Shown: in pieces, positions 39,233 through 48,850 of the stretch
Layout of the letters: every line of letters starts with the position of its first letter
How positions within the stretch are numbered: position 1 is the first letter of the stretch
NCBI GenBank assembly: GCA_017405595.1
Contig: JAFRAC010000013.1
Span: forward strand, 1 to 64,000
DNA: 64,000 nt
DNA from: Thermoguttaceae bacterium
GTDB taxonomy: Bacteria > Planctomycetota > Planctomycetia > Pirellulales > Thermoguttaceae
Direction: 5' to 3'
Notes under the pieces: model-generated
The model's database searches: none
Seen by the model: only the letters and a program-made list of their open reading frames with translations
What the model was told of the DNA's origin: nothing
Made by a program: the position numbers and the translations under genes

Positions 39233-39544
39233 TCAGCTGATGGCCACGCCGCACTTCTTGCAGACGCGCGTCTTTTTGCCGTAAGCATTCACGCCTACCC
39301 CAACACGGGTCGCCTTCTGGCAGGTGGGGCAGATCAGCATCACTTTCGCAACCGGCACGGGCATGCTCTTCGAGAGACGGCCGCCCTGCATGTTGCGCTG
39401 CGAACGCTTGACGTGACGAAAGACTTCGTTGACACCCTCGACGGTGACGGCGTTCTTTTCGCGGTCAACCGAAAGAACCTTCCCTTTGGCGCCGCGGTCA
39501 CGGCCGGAAAGAACTTTGACTGTATCGTTTTTCTTAATTTTCAT
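39233..39544 (-). CDS. rplX: 50S ribosomal protein L24 with zinc-ribbon tail
   Basis: 103 residues. The KOW motif is in NDTVKVLSGRDRGAKGKVL. The C-terminus carries two CxxC pairs (C72/C75, C95/C98), a zinc ribbon also found in several other bacterial L24 proteins. The ATG overlaps the rplN stop by one base. Confidence 0.96.
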   Translation of the reverse strand: MKIKKNDTVKVLSGRDRGAKGKVLSVDREKNAVTVEGVNEVFRHVKRSQRNMQGGRLSKSMPVPVAKVMLICPTCQKATRVGVGVNAYGKKTRVCKKCGVAIS

Positions 39545-39912
39545 CAGACCACCTCGCTAGCCAGAGAGACGATTTTCATAAAACCAAGGTCTCGCAATTC
39601 GCGGGCGACCGCGCCGAAGATGCGAGTACCGCGGGGGTTCTTGTCGTTGTCGATCAGGACGACGGCATTCGAGTCGAAACGAATGTAACTTCCGTCTTCG
39701 CGGCGCGAAGGGGCTTTCGTCCGGACGATCACGGCCTTGACAACGGTGCCCTTTTTCACGGCGCTGTTGGGAACAACCGATTTCACACTGCAGACGATGA
39801 TATCGCCCAGCCCTGCGGTGCGGCGATGCGTTCCGCCGAGAACCTTAATGCACTGGAGCTCTTTCGCTCCGGTGTTGTCGGCCGAACTCAAACGAGTTTG
39901 CATCTGGATCAT
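39544..39912 (-). CDS. rplN: 50S ribosomal protein L14
   Basis: 122 residues, exactly the family length from the ATG at 39912 ([21 protein letters not shown]). It ends [22 protein letters not shown] three codons earlier is less likely. The stop overlaps the rplX start. Confidence 0.97.
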   Translation of the reverse strand: MIQMQTRLSSADNTGAKELQCIKVLGGTHRRTAGLGDIIVCSVKSVVPNSAVKKGTVVKAVIVRTKAPSRREDGSYIRFDSNAVVLIDNDKNPRGTRIFGAVARELRDLGFMKIVSLASEVV

Positions 39913-39968
39913 TTTGATCACTCACTATCTTATCTAGGGACTCTTCTTTACGGGGAACTCGAAAATGC

Positions 39969-40232
39969 TCAGCTTTGCGCGTTGATCACTTCCGCCTTGC
40001 GGAGAATGCCGACCAGGCGCCAGCGCTTGAGTTTCGACATCGGACGGCATTCCTCAATCTCTACGGTGTCGCCGACAGAAGACTCTTCGTTTTCGTCGTG
40101 AACGTAGCAGACGGTCCGCGCTTTGACGAACTTCCCGTATTTCGGGTATTTCATCAGGCGGGGGATTTCGACGCGCCGGGTCTTCTTCATCTTGTCGGTC
40201 TTAACGACGCCAACAACTTTCATCTTAGGCAT
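39969..40232 (-). CDS. rpsQ: 30S ribosomal protein S17
   Basis: 87 residues: VVGVVKTDKMKKTRRVEIPRL, then SVGDTVEIEECRPMSKLKRWRLVGIL, the S17 OB-fold signature. It lies in its usual place between rpmC and rplN. Confidence 0.96.
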   Translation of the reverse strand: MPKMKVVGVVKTDKMKKTRRVEIPRLMKYPKYGKFVKARTVCYVHDENEESSVGDTVEIEECRPMSKLKRWRLVGILRKAEVINAQS

Positions 40233-40280
40233 GTTCGTCCTCTATCGGAAACTTGTTCTTATCGAATGTTGGAGTTGCAG

Positions 40281-40475
40281 TTAACTGTTCTGAGCCATCT
40301 CGGTCTGGATCGTCTTGATACGGGCGATCAGACGCTTGGCCTTCACGACTTCGCTGGGGGAATCGAGGCGTTCCATTCTGGCCTGAACCCGAAGCTTGAA
40401 GAGCTTGTCGGACGTCTCTTTCAGGAGAGCGGCCCGCTGCTCTTGGCTCATTTCTCTGATTTCTTTCGCTTTCAT
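40281..40475 (-). CDS. rpmC: 50S ribosomal protein L29
   Basis: 64 residues, two-helix protein at the exit tunnel and a site for trigger factor and SRP. It shows KAKEIREMSQEQRAALL, then KLFKLRVQARMERLDSPSE and IARIKTIQTEMAQ. Confidence 0.95.
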   Translation of the reverse strand: MKAKEIREMSQEQRAALLKETSDKLFKLRVQARMERLDSPSEVVKAKRLIARIKTIQTEMAQNS

Positions 40476-40537
40476 CGTTCTACCTGTAATTCGGTTCGCG
40501 TTCTCGTTCTAGGTGCTTTTCGGGTGCCCGGGGTGCG

Positions 40538-40954
40538 TCAGATGACGCGCCGGCGAATCATCCGGCACTTGACGGGGAGTTTGTGCGCCAGACGGTTGAA
40601 GCAGAGCTTCGCGGTCTCTTCGGGAACACCGCTGATCTCGTACATCACCGTACCGGGGCGGACAACGGCTGCCCAGTATTCGGGTTCCCCTTTTCCCTTA
40701 CCCATACGGGTTTCGAGCGGAATCGATGTGACCGACTTGTGGGGGAAGATACGGACGTAAAGCTTACCTTCGGAACGAAGATACTGCTGAGCGGCAATAC
40801 GGCCGGCTTCGATCACCTGAGCGCTGATCCAACCGCCTTCGAGGGTCTGAAGACCAAAATCTCCGAGAGCGACGGTCTGGCCGCGGGTGGCCTCACCTCT
40901 TATACGCCCTCTTTGGATTTTTCGATGTTTTACGCGTTTCGGCATTCTGGCCAT
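40538..40954 (-). CDS. rplP: 50S ribosomal protein L16
   Basis: 138 residues from MARMPKRVKHRKIQRGRIRG, the canonical length. It contains RIFPHKSVTSIPLETRMGKGKGEPEYWAAVV. Its first 62 bases overlap the 3' end of rpsC in another frame, an unusually long overlap for this gene pair. Confidence 0.95.
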   Translation of the reverse strand: MARMPKRVKHRKIQRGRIRGEATRGQTVALGDFGLQTLEGGWISAQVIEAGRIAAQQYLRSEGKLYVRIFPHKSVTSIPLETRMGKGKGEPEYWAAVVRPGTVMYEISGVPEETAKLCFNRLAHKLPVKCRMIRRRVI

Positions 40955-41612
40955 TGTTGTCGTCCTCGCTGTTATATTCGCCTTGATTGATCCAAACTTG
41001 AATTCCAATATGTCCCTGAGCGATCTTCGCTTCAGAGAACCCGTAATCGACCTTGGCACGCAGGGTCGAAAGCGGAATCGAACCGTCCTGCTGCTTTTCG
41101 CGGCGCGCCATTTCGGCACCGCCCAAACGGCCGGAAAGCTGAATTTTGATTCCCTTGGCGCCGGCGTTCATGGCGTTTTCCATCGCTTTTTTCATGGTGC
41201 GGCGGAACCCGGCGCGTTTCACGAGCTGATCGCCGATATCTTCGGCGACGAGCTGGGCGGAAGTCTCGGGATTATCGACCCCTTGAACATCGAGGTTGAT
41301 GCGGCGGCCGGTCATGACCTGGAGCTTGTTCTGGAGCTCTTCGGCCTTCTTGCCGTTATTGCCGACCACAACGCCGACGCGCGAGGTCTTCAGCGTCACG
41401 CGGACTTCGTCGCGCGTACGTTCGATTTCGATTTTCGCGATCTGGGGATAGAGAGGACGGTCATCGGCGTCCTTCGCTTTCTTGATGTAATCGCGGATTT
41501 TTTTATCCTCGACCAGAAGGGTCGAGAACTCTTTTTTGCCTGCATACCAGCGACTTTTCCAGTCTTCCATAATCCCGGTTCGGAATGCAGTCGGATTTAC
41601 TTTTTGGCCCAT
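40893..41612 (-). CDS. rpsC: 30S ribosomal protein S3
   Basis: 239 residues. The KH domain is in RVGVVVGNNGKKAEELQNKL; the C-terminal domain holds GIKIQLSGRLGGAEMARREKQ and GSIPLSTLRAKVDYGFSEA. A hydrophilic tail of about 24 residues, rich in Asn, Asp and Lys, is encoded in the part overlapping rplP. Confidence 0.96.
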   Translation of the reverse strand: MGQKVNPTAFRTGIMEDWKSRWYAGKKEFSTLLVEDKKIRDYIKKAKDADDRPLYPQIAKIEIERTRDEVRVTLKTSRVGVVVGNNGKKAEELQNKLQVMTGRRINLDVQGVDNPETSAQLVAEDIGDQLVKRAGFRRTMKKAMENAMNAGAKGIKIQLSGRLGGAEMARREKQQDGSIPLSTLRAKVDYGFSEAKIAQGHIGIQVWINQGEYNSEDDNNGQNAETRKTSKNPKRAYKR

Positions 41613-41667
41613 AGTGACTCTCGCGGTCCTGTGATGTTTGTTGTATCTTTAAAGAACTTTCGTCTTA

Positions 41668-42012
41668 TTAACCAAGTGTAACCGTGATATGGCTCATTCT
41701 CTTTTTGATGACGCTCGACATTCCGCGTGCCTTGGCGCGGAAACGCTTGAACATCGGGCCGCCGTCAACCAGAACCTCACGAACGATCAAACTCTGCGGG
41801 TCAGACTCGTTGCGGTCTTCGGCGTTGGCCATCGCGCTCTTGAGAACCTTCTCGACAAGGCGGGCACCGCGGTTCGGATAGGCCTTGAGAATGTTCATCG
41901 CGTCATCGGCATACTGGCCGCGAATCAGGTTGGCAAAGGGGCGAACCTTCTGCGCGCTGATCACCGCGAACTTGTGCTTAGCGGTATATGTGACAATGTT
42001 GGAGTCTTCCAT
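41668..42012 (-). CDS. rplV: 50S ribosomal protein L22
   Basis: 114 residues lining the exit tunnel. It has KFAVISAQKVRPFANLIRGQ, LVEKVLKSAMANAEDRN and the tip loop RFRAKARGMSSVIKKRMSHITV. Confidence 0.96.
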   Translation of the reverse strand: MEDSNIVTYTAKHKFAVISAQKVRPFANLIRGQYADDAMNILKAYPNRGARLVEKVLKSAMANAEDRNESDPQSLIVREVLVDGGPMFKRFRAKARGMSSVIKKRMSHITVTLG

Positions 42013-42064
42013 CTGAACACCTGAATCTTTTATGTTGAAACGAACAAACCGTTATCGGCGGAGA

Positions 42065-42334
42065 TTAACGCTTCCCCTTGCCGCCATGGCCGCGGAAAAC
42101 GCGGGTCAAAGCGAACTCGCCCAGCTTGTGGCCGACCATTTCTTCGGTCACGAAGACGGTCAGGAAAGCCTTGCCGTTATGAACCTGGAAGGTATGGCCC
42201 ACAAATTCCGGAAGGATTGTGCAGGCGCGCGCCCAGGTTTTGATCGGTTCTTTCTTTCCCTGCTGGTCGAGTTTCATAACCTTGTCATACACACTCGCGA
42301 CGACGTAAGGACCTTTTTTCAGCGATCTGCTCAT
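42065..42334 (-). CDS. rpsS: 30S ribosomal protein S19
   Basis: 89 residues: [11 protein letters not shown], then [23 protein letters not shown] and [24 protein letters not shown], all canonical for S19. Confidence 0.97.
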   Translation of the reverse strand: MSRSLKKGPYVVASVYDKVMKLDQQGKKEPIKTWARACTILPEFVGHTFQVHNGKAFLTVFVTEEMVGHKLGEFALTRVFRGHGGKGKR

Positions 42335-42412
42335 TTATTGCCCGCCTATGATTTTGACTGTTGGTTTTACCTGTAGTGGACGTTGTTAAGGGTGAACGAA
42401 GAAACGGAGCGA

Positions 42413-43270
<858 letters not shown>

Positions 43271-43350
43271 GGTTTTTCTCGCGTTGTATTTACAATCTGT
43301 GTTCGATTTGGATAACTCTTTCAAGACCGCGGTTCTCTGAACCGCCGCCG

Positions 43351-43668
43351 TTAGAAGATATCAATACGGCTTTCGGGATCGAGGGTCACCATCGCTTTTT
43401 TCCAGGACTTGGTGCGGCCGAGTTCGCGGCGCGTGCGGCGGACTTTGCCCGGGCGGTTCTGGGTCGTAACATGGACAACTTTGACCTCGAAGAGGGCCTC
43501 GACCGCCTTCTTGATCTGCTCTTTGGAAGCGAGCTTGTTGACCTCGAAGGTGTAGGTGTTCCGCTGGTTCGAATTGAAGAAACCCTTCTCCGTCACGAGG
43601 GGGCGAAGAATGATCTGGTAAGGTTCCAGCTGGAGACGGGTTACGGTGATATCTTTGTTGCGTGCCAT
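43351..43668 (-). CDS. rplW: 50S ribosomal protein L23
   Basis: 105 residues: [43 protein letters not shown] and [20 protein letters not shown], the standard L23 blocks. Confidence 0.96.
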   Translation of the reverse strand: MARNKDITVTRLQLEPYQIILRPLVTEKGFFNSNQRNTYTFEVNKLASKEQIKKAVEALFEVKVVHVTTQNRPGKVRRTRRELGRTKSWKKAMVTLDPESRIDIF

Positions 43669-43720
43669 TGTTTCGGTTTCCGTGTTTTATTGAGTTTCGC
43701 TGTTTAAACCCCGCTGGTGA

Positions 43721-44359
43721 TCACTCGGCCGATGCCGCGCCGGCAACAAACGCCTCCATCGCGGCTTTGGTCATCAGGATCTGTTTGGGACGCAGAACCG
43801 CATACGCGTTGATATCGCTTACCGGAAGGACATTGACGCGCGGAATATTGCGTACGCTCTTTAAAACGTTCTGGTTATAGGCTTCGACGACGATCAGAAG
43901 CGAGGTTTCGCCGAGCGAGAGGTTTTTGAGGAGCGTTGCGATTTCTTTGGTTTTAGGAGCTTCGACCGTAATGGTGTCGACGAGTTTGACGAAGTTGCCG
44001 TTGATCTTGCTGGCGACCGCCATCTTGGTGGCGGCTTTCAGCGCTTTGCGCGGGAGACGGTAACTCCAATCGCGCGGGCGCAGGGCGAAGATATGGCCGC
44101 CGCCCCGGCGGACACCGCTCTGCCGCATACCGGCGCGGGCGTTGCCCGTGCCCTTCTGGCGGTAGAGCTTTTTGCCCGTACCGGCGACTTCGCTGCGCGA
44201 CTTGGTTTTGACCGAGCCCTGACGAAGGTTCGCCTGGTACATCACGACCGCGTCGTGAAGGAGCTGTTTGTTGATCCCTTTCGGCGCGATCGCATCAACG
44301 TTGACTTCAAGTTCGCCGACCTGAGCACCGGTTTTATCGTAGATCGGAAGGTTTGCCAT
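43721..44359 (-). CDS. rplD: 50S ribosomal protein L4
   Basis: 212 residues. The tunnel loop contains KLYRQKGTGNARAGMRQSGVRRGGGHIFA, and the C-terminal domain SLLIVVEAYNQNVLKSVRNI. It is in the usual place between rplC and rplW. Confidence 0.96.
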   Translation of the reverse strand: MANLPIYDKTGAQVGELEVNVDAIAPKGINKQLLHDAVVMYQANLRQGSVKTKSRSEVAGTGKKLYRQKGTGNARAGMRQSGVRRGGGHIFALRPRDWSYRLPRKALKAATKMAVASKINGNFVKLVDTITVEAPKTKEIATLLKNLSLGETSLLIVVEAYNQNVLKSVRNIPRVNVLPVSDINAYAVLRPKQILMTKAAMEAFVAGAASAE

Positions 44360-44396
44360 AATAGCACTCTATTCCCAAATAAAGGTTGCTGTTGAT

Positions 44397-45116
44397 TTAC
44401 GCCAGACGCCACTTGTTGGTTTTGGGCGCGGGAAGATAGTTCGTCGGACGGATCGTAACCAGAGCGCCGATCGGGCCGGGAACCGCGCCGCGGATCAGAA
44501 GGAGGTTGTTTTCTTTATCGACCTTCACAACCTTCTGGTTCCGGACGGTGCATTGGGTATTGCCGTACTGACCGGGCATCCGCTTCCCTTTGGGCGTGCG
44601 GCTCGGATAGGCGCTGCAGCCGGTGCTTCCGAGGTGACGATGGCACTTCTTGACACCGTGGGTGGCGCGCTGACCCGAGAAATTGTGGCGTTTCATGGCG
44701 CCGGAATAGCCGCGCCCCTTGCTGACGCTCGTCACATCGACGGCGATCGTGTCGTTGAAGATTTCGACGTCGTACTTCTGACCGACTTCGTAACCGGCGA
44801 CAGGGGTACGGAATTCTTTGATGTAACGCTGAGGAGCGACTTCGGCTTTGGCGACCGGCTCGACGCCCTTTTCGGCGAGACGCGCCTGACGTTTGCTTTC
44901 GAGCTTGGCGACATGCCCCTGTTCGGAACGGGAGGCAAGGCGCGCGGGCTTATCCTGATAGCCGAGCTGGACGGCTTCGTAACCGTCTTTTTCGAGCGTT
45001 TTGATTTGAAGAACACTGCACGGACCAGCCTGAATCACCGTCACGGGGATCACTGCCCCCTGTTCGGTGTAGAGCTGGGTCATACCGACTTTCTGTCCGA
45101 GTAAACCGATTCCCAT
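44397..45116 (-). CDS. rplC: 50S ribosomal protein L3
   Basis: 239 residues. It begins MGIGLLGQKVGMTQLYTEQG, and has the SKGRGYSGAMKRHNFSGQRATHG signature with SYPSRTPKGKRMPGQ-like SAYPSRTPKGKRMPGQYG. The region between residues about 70 and 110 (QARLAEKGVEPVAKAEVAP) is longer than in E. coli. Confidence 0.96.
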   Translation of the reverse strand: MGIGLLGQKVGMTQLYTEQGAVIPVTVIQAGPCSVLQIKTLEKDGYEAVQLGYQDKPARLASRSEQGHVAKLESKRQARLAEKGVEPVAKAEVAPQRYIKEFRTPVAGYEVGQKYDVEIFNDTIAVDVTSVSKGRGYSGAMKRHNFSGQRATHGVKKCHRHLGSTGCSAYPSRTPKGKRMPGQYGNTQCTVRNQKVVKVDKENNLLLIRGAVPGPIGALVTIRPTNYLPAPKTNKWRLA

Positions 45117-45228
45117 CTTTGTATCCTTGTTCTGTTTTGCGCATTGCGGCCAGAGACTCTTTTGAAAGGCTTTCGCCCTGTTCTAAGGCCGGTACGTCCG
45201 TAAAAAAGTTTAAACCTGACAGCGCCGA

Positions 45229-45558
45229 TTATTTGCCGCCGGTCTTGATTTTGACATCAACGCCCGCCGGAAGCGTCAGCTTGTTCAGTTCATCGATCGT
45301 CTTGTTGTTGGCGCTGACGATGTCGATGACGCGCTTGTGCGTACGCATTTCGAACTGCTGACGGGCTTTCTTGTCGACGTGAGGACTCGAAAGAACCGTG
45401 TAGCGCTCGATACGCGTCGGAAGCGGGATCGGCCCCCGAACTTCTGTGCCGCCCCGTTTCGCAGCTTCAATGATCTGCTGCGCGCTTTGATCGAGGACAG
45501 CGTTGTCGTAAGCTTCCATTCGGATACGGATGATATCGCCTTTTTTTTCTGAGGGCAT
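45229..45558 (-). CDS. rpsJ: 30S ribosomal protein S10
   Basis: 109 residues; first gene of the S10 cluster. [27 protein letters not shown] and [32 protein letters not shown] are canonical. A TAGGAG site lies just upstream of the ATG and a promoter about 40 bases further on. Confidence 0.97.
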   Translation of the reverse strand: MPSEKKGDIIRIRMEAYDNAVLDQSAQQIIEAAKRGGTEVRGPIPLPTRIERYTVLSSPHVDKKARQQFEMRTHKRVIDIVSANNKTIDELNKLTLPAGVDVKIKTGGK

Positions 45559-45587
45559 GGAATTCTCCTATCTATATGCTGAAATGG

Positions 45588-45615
45588 AGTGTAGAGCCGA
45601 TCACCTGATTGCCAA
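45588..45615 (-). promoter_or_regulatory. Promoter of the S10 ribosomal operon
   Basis: Minus strand: -35 TTGGCA, 16-bp spacer, -10 TACACT, with the start of transcription about 25 bases before the rpsJ ATG. Confidence 0.6.
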
Positions 45616-45880
45616 GTTTCTCTATACTCGCAGTCGCCGGCGACGTTCACCCGAATGTAGAGGGGAGGTGAAAAAATCGGCCTGGGGCTTTCAACGAAAC
45701 GGCTTTCCCAAAACACTCAAACCGTTTGTCTGCGAGGTCAGCCCGTTTGGAAGAAGGGCGCTCCCTCATAACCACCGCTAAAGCTGATTTGCCGGTAATT
45801 TGCAAATATCAGATAGCAGTATAAACCAAGAAAAGAATCGTGGAAGGGGGCTAATTTAGAAAATTTTCTATTTTTTCCGG

Positions 45881-45933
45881 AAAAAAAACCGCGCAAACCC
45901 AAAGAAAAGGAATCCGTTCCTCTTCTGGGTTTG
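45881..45933 (-). terminator. Intrinsic terminator upstream of the S10 operon
   Basis: Minus strand: stem caaaccca/tgggtttg with a further paired inner segment (gaggaa/ttcctt), then cgcgg and eight T. It ends either a small RNA or read-through from the hydrolase gene at 46183. Confidence 0.8.
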
Positions 45934-46119
45934 CCGGTAATCCCGAACGCATCCTTGCGGCGGGAGGCGGTGGCTGAACCGCCGAAATTCAACAGCCGGA
46001 AGGAACGGCTGTTTAGATGTTTTCCGCTTCCGTGCGGATTCCCAAAACCATCCTTGACGGCCTGCCGGAACATGGTTCAAAACGACTCGCGAATCGCCCG
46101 GAACCCCTCCGCTCAAGCC
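45885..46119 (-). ncRNA. Candidate small RNA between hydrolase gene and S10 operon
   Basis: A strong promoter (46126-46154) and a strong terminator (45881-45933) delimit a transcript of about 230 bases. Inside are at least three further hairpins: aacagccg/cggctgtt (45990-46013), ggcggt/accgcc (45966-45983) and ccgc-ttccgt-gcgg. It does not match SRP, 6S, tmRNA or RNase P consensus features that I know. An ATG frame starting near 46073 runs through the terminator and has no family resemblance. Confidence 0.4.
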
Positions 46120-46125
46120 GGAAAG

Positions 46126-46154
46126 AAGATAGCATTTTTTCGGAAAACGGTCAA
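46126..46154 (-). promoter_or_regulatory. Promoter of the candidate small RNA
   Basis: Minus strand: -35 TTGACC, 17-bp spacer, -10 TATCTT, one of the best matches in the window, 28 bases after the stop of the hydrolase gene. Confidence 0.65.
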
Positions 46155-46182
46155 CGCCAATTCCGCGGAAAACCCCCGAAGC

Positions 46183-46998
46183 TTAGCGGGTATGGCTCAG
46201 AAACCACGTATAAAGCTCCGGATTGGAGTACGTCTCGGTCCAGCAGTCGTGACCGTAGCCCGGATACGCGGTAAAACGGATCTTTTCGCCCCCCGATTTT
46301 TTGATCGCTTCGACCATTTTTACGCTCCGGTCGAACGGAACGGCGCCGTCTTTATCACCGTGGAATACCCAGATCCATTTGTCGAGCATTTTCGGCGCCT
46401 TCGCCGGATCGCACCCGCCGCAGAGCGGGGCGGCGGCGGCAAAACGGTCGCCCGCCAAATCCAGAAGCATCCAGGTGCCGTACCCCCCCATCGACAGGCC
46501 GGTCACGTAGACGCGGTCCGGGTCGACCGGATAGGAGGCAATAATTTTATCGAGGAGGAGCAGAAGCTGGTCGGGCGACCAGTAGCCGCTGGCCGGGCAG
46601 GCGGGGGAAACCGTAATGAAGGGCCATGTTTTCCCCTCTTCGGTTTCAACCAGTTTCGGCGGGCCGTGCACCTTGACCGCCTCGGGATTCCCCCGTTCCC
46701 CCGCTCCGTGCAGGAAGAGCAGAAGGGGGAACCCTTTTTCGTTTTTCGCCGACTCGTCGGACGGCAGGAAGAGCCAGTAGCTCAGTTCTTCCTCTTTCGA
46801 CTCGTCGGCGGGAAGATATTCGCCCAGCTGATCGACATCGCCGGTCGTCCAGAACGAACGGCTGGCGGGAACACGAATCGAACGGAGAACCTGTTTCCCC
46901 GGAGCGGGAGCGTCGGTCCCCTCGCCGGCGGCAAAGACCGCCCCCATCGTCAAAACAGAACCGTAAAAAAGCGCCGCGGCTGCCCATTTGTTCAGCAT
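46183..46998 (-). CDS. Secreted alpha/beta hydrolase (short paralogue 1)
   Basis: 271 residues from MLNKWAAA, with a signal peptide (ALFYGSVLTMGAVFA). The catalytic triad is visible: Ser in GLSMGGYG, Asp in HGDKDGAVP, His in YGHDCW. FLHGAGERGNP forms the oxyanion region. It belongs to the prolyl-oligopeptidase/PHB-depolymerase-like esterase group; a carbohydrate-ester or peptide substrate is plausible. It lacks the planctomycete sorting signature and EF-hand loops of its three long paralogues, but the hydrolase domain is clearly homologous. A GGAGG site precedes the ATG. Confidence 0.88.
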   Translation of the reverse strand: MLNKWAAAALFYGSVLTMGAVFAAGEGTDAPAPGKQVLRSIRVPASRSFWTTGDVDQLGEYLPADESKEEELSYWLFLPSDESAKNEKGFPLLLFLHGAGERGNPEAVKVHGPPKLVETEEGKTWPFITVSPACPASGYWSPDQLLLLLDKIIASYPVDPDRVYVTGLSMGGYGTWMLLDLAGDRFAAAAPLCGGCDPAKAPKMLDKWIWVFHGDKDGAVPFDRSVKMVEAIKKSGGEKIRFTAYPGYGHDCWTETYSNPELYTWFLSHTR

Positions 46999-47223
46999 CA
47001 GGTTTCCTCCTCTCAAATCGAACTGTTCCCCGGCGGGGCAGTTCCGGCCGCCCCGTCATAACAATATTGGATACGATTCTAACCGATCCCTTTCCCGATT
47101 TCAACGGCCCGGGAATTTTCGCCCCTTCGGAACCGCCGCCCCCCAAAAAAGCCCCGCCTCCGCCGAAGCGGAAACGGGGCATTAAAGAGAACTGCCTAAT
47201 TGCGGGCCCGTTCGGCGGCAAAT

Positions 47224-48786
47224 CTAGCGGCTTTGCTGGAGGAACCAGTCGTAGAGCGCCAGATTGTCATACGCCACTTCCCAGCAGTCGTGCCCGACAC
47301 CGGGGAAGAGGGTCACCTGGGCTTTGGTCCCGCCGGCGGCCTGGATCGCATTGATCATCTCGGTACTCCGGGTCGGCGAAATTCCGGTATCGTTCGCGCC
47401 GTGCAGCGCCCAAATCGGGATATCGACCAAAAGAGGCGCGTACGCGGTATTCGACCAGCCGCAGACCGGCACACCCGCCGCAAACATGGTGGGCGCGGCA
47501 ATGAGCATATCCCACGTGCCGTGTCCCCCCATCGAAATACCGGTGATGTAGATGCGGTCGGTATCGACCGGAAGCGCGGCGCAGATCTCGTTGATCAGCG
47601 CGATCACCTTCGCCGTCGACCAGGACCCGCCCGCCGGACAGTTCGGCGAAAGGGTAATGAAAGGCCAGTCTTCGGCAAGGTCGGTTTCGACCAGTTTCGT
47701 CGGACCGTGCAGCTTGATCTTTTCGGGGTTCCCCCGTTCGCTGGCGCCGTGCAGGTAGATTAAAAGGGGATACCCCTTCTTGGTACGCGCCGAATCGTCG
47801 GTCGGATTAAAGAGCCAGTAAACCAGACCGGTCGAGGAATCGGTATGGAGAATCTGCTTGCCGGCATCGGGAAGCTCTTCGGGGGTATTTTCGACCCGGC
47901 CCGGATCGACCATCACCGAGATGGTCGAAAATTCCGCCGTACCGGATTCGGCGTAAAACCCGACATAACCGCCCGAAAGAGTATCGTCGTCAAGCGCGAT
48001 CAGCGTATCGTTCCCCACGCCGAACGCCACCTGGCCTTCGGCAGACTGCATCCAGACCGTGTAGGTTACACCCGCGCTGAACTCGGTATAAGAGGTGCGA
48101 AGATGGGTCATCTCGCCGCTTTCGCTCACATAGTAGAGCGAAATCTTCTCCGGCTCCATCTCGGCGTAATAGCGGGCGCCCGAATCCTGTACCGCCATTT
48201 CCATTCCCGCGCGGAAATCCCCCGTCCCTTTATAATCGGCAATCACGCAAAGATCGTCGGAAAAATCACCGTAATCGCAGACCGCCTCGACCGCACCCCG
48301 GCCGCCGTTGATTGTCAGTTTCCCGTTCCTGGCCGTGACTCCCGAAACGTTATCGCCGAAGAGGCCCCAGTTCGAGATGTTCGACGGATAAATTTCATAC
48401 GACTTCGAAATTTCGGGAAGCGCGTCGTTATTCTTAAACCAGCAGGACGAAAGAACCGCGTAATCGCCGGGACCGATAAACCCGTCCCCGTCCCAATCGC
48501 ACGACGCGCGGTACCCCGATTTTCCCCGCTGGGTAAACCAGGCGTAACTCAGATACGAAAGCTCCGCCGGCCCGATAAACCCGTCCCCGTCGGCATCGTA
48601 GATCGACGAGATGTAGACGTCGCCCGATGCGTACCCTTCCGGCACAGCTTCGGTCGGGTCGGGAATCGCGACCGGAACATCGGCAATTTCGGCGGCAAAC
48701 TCGGCTGCCGCGGCCTCGCCCCCCGCCCAGACAGCGAGCAGATGACGTTCTTCGAGCGATTCAAATTTCAGCACACGCTTTTTCAT
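47224..48786 (-). CDS. Signature-EF-hand-jelly-roll-hydrolase protein (long paralogue 1)
   Basis: 520 residues. Residues 1-20 hold the planctomycete N-terminal signature LKFESLEERHLLAVWAGGE, thought to be an export or surface signal. Two calcium-loop motifs follow at 64-75 (DADGDGFIGPAE) and 98-109 (DWDGDGFIGPGD), resembling a dockerin at the N-terminal side. Residues about 130-295 form a beta-sandwich like DUF1080/LamG domains. The hydrolase domain (about 310-520) has Ser in GISMGGHGTWD, Asp in HGANDTGI and His in GVGHDCW. Likely an extracellular esterase acting on polysaccharide-linked esters. It is first of three near-identical tandem copies at DNA level. Confidence 0.88.
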   Translation of the reverse strand: MKKRVLKFESLEERHLLAVWAGGEAAAAEFAAEIADVPVAIPDPTEAVPEGYASGDVYISSIYDADGDGFIGPAELSYLSYAWFTQRGKSGYRASCDWDGDGFIGPGDYAVLSSCWFKNNDALPEISKSYEIYPSNISNWGLFGDNVSGVTARNGKLTINGGRGAVEAVCDYGDFSDDLCVIADYKGTGDFRAGMEMAVQDSGARYYAEMEPEKISLYYVSESGEMTHLRTSYTEFSAGVTYTVWMQSAEGQVAFGVGNDTLIALDDDTLSGGYVGFYAESGTAEFSTISVMVDPGRVENTPEELPDAGKQILHTDSSTGLVYWLFNPTDDSARTKKGYPLLIYLHGASERGNPEKIKLHGPTKLVETDLAEDWPFITLSPNCPAGGSWSTAKVIALINEICAALPVDTDRIYITGISMGGHGTWDMLIAAPTMFAAGVPVCGWSNTAYAPLLVDIPIWALHGANDTGISPTRSTEMINAIQAAGGTKAQVTLFPGVGHDCWEVAYDNLALYDWFLQQSR

Positions 48787-48833
48787 AGGCAAGCCCTCAT
48801 AAAAATAAGAAGGGATTACAAACGGGATTCTTT

Positions 48834-48850
48834 CTAACGGGTACGGCTCA
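48834..48850 (-). repeat. Duplicated hydrolase stop region (recombination scar)
   Basis: The 17 bases ctaacgggtacggctca immediately abut, and match at 14 of 17 positions, the last codons and stop of long paralogue 2 (ctaacgtgtatgactca from 48851). They look like a leftover 3' end of another copy. Confidence 0.55.

Noticed and set aside
45738..46073. 111-codon minus-strand frame upstream of the S10 operon
   Set aside because: It runs straight through a strong intrinsic terminator and has no domain or conserved pattern; a small RNA is the better reading.
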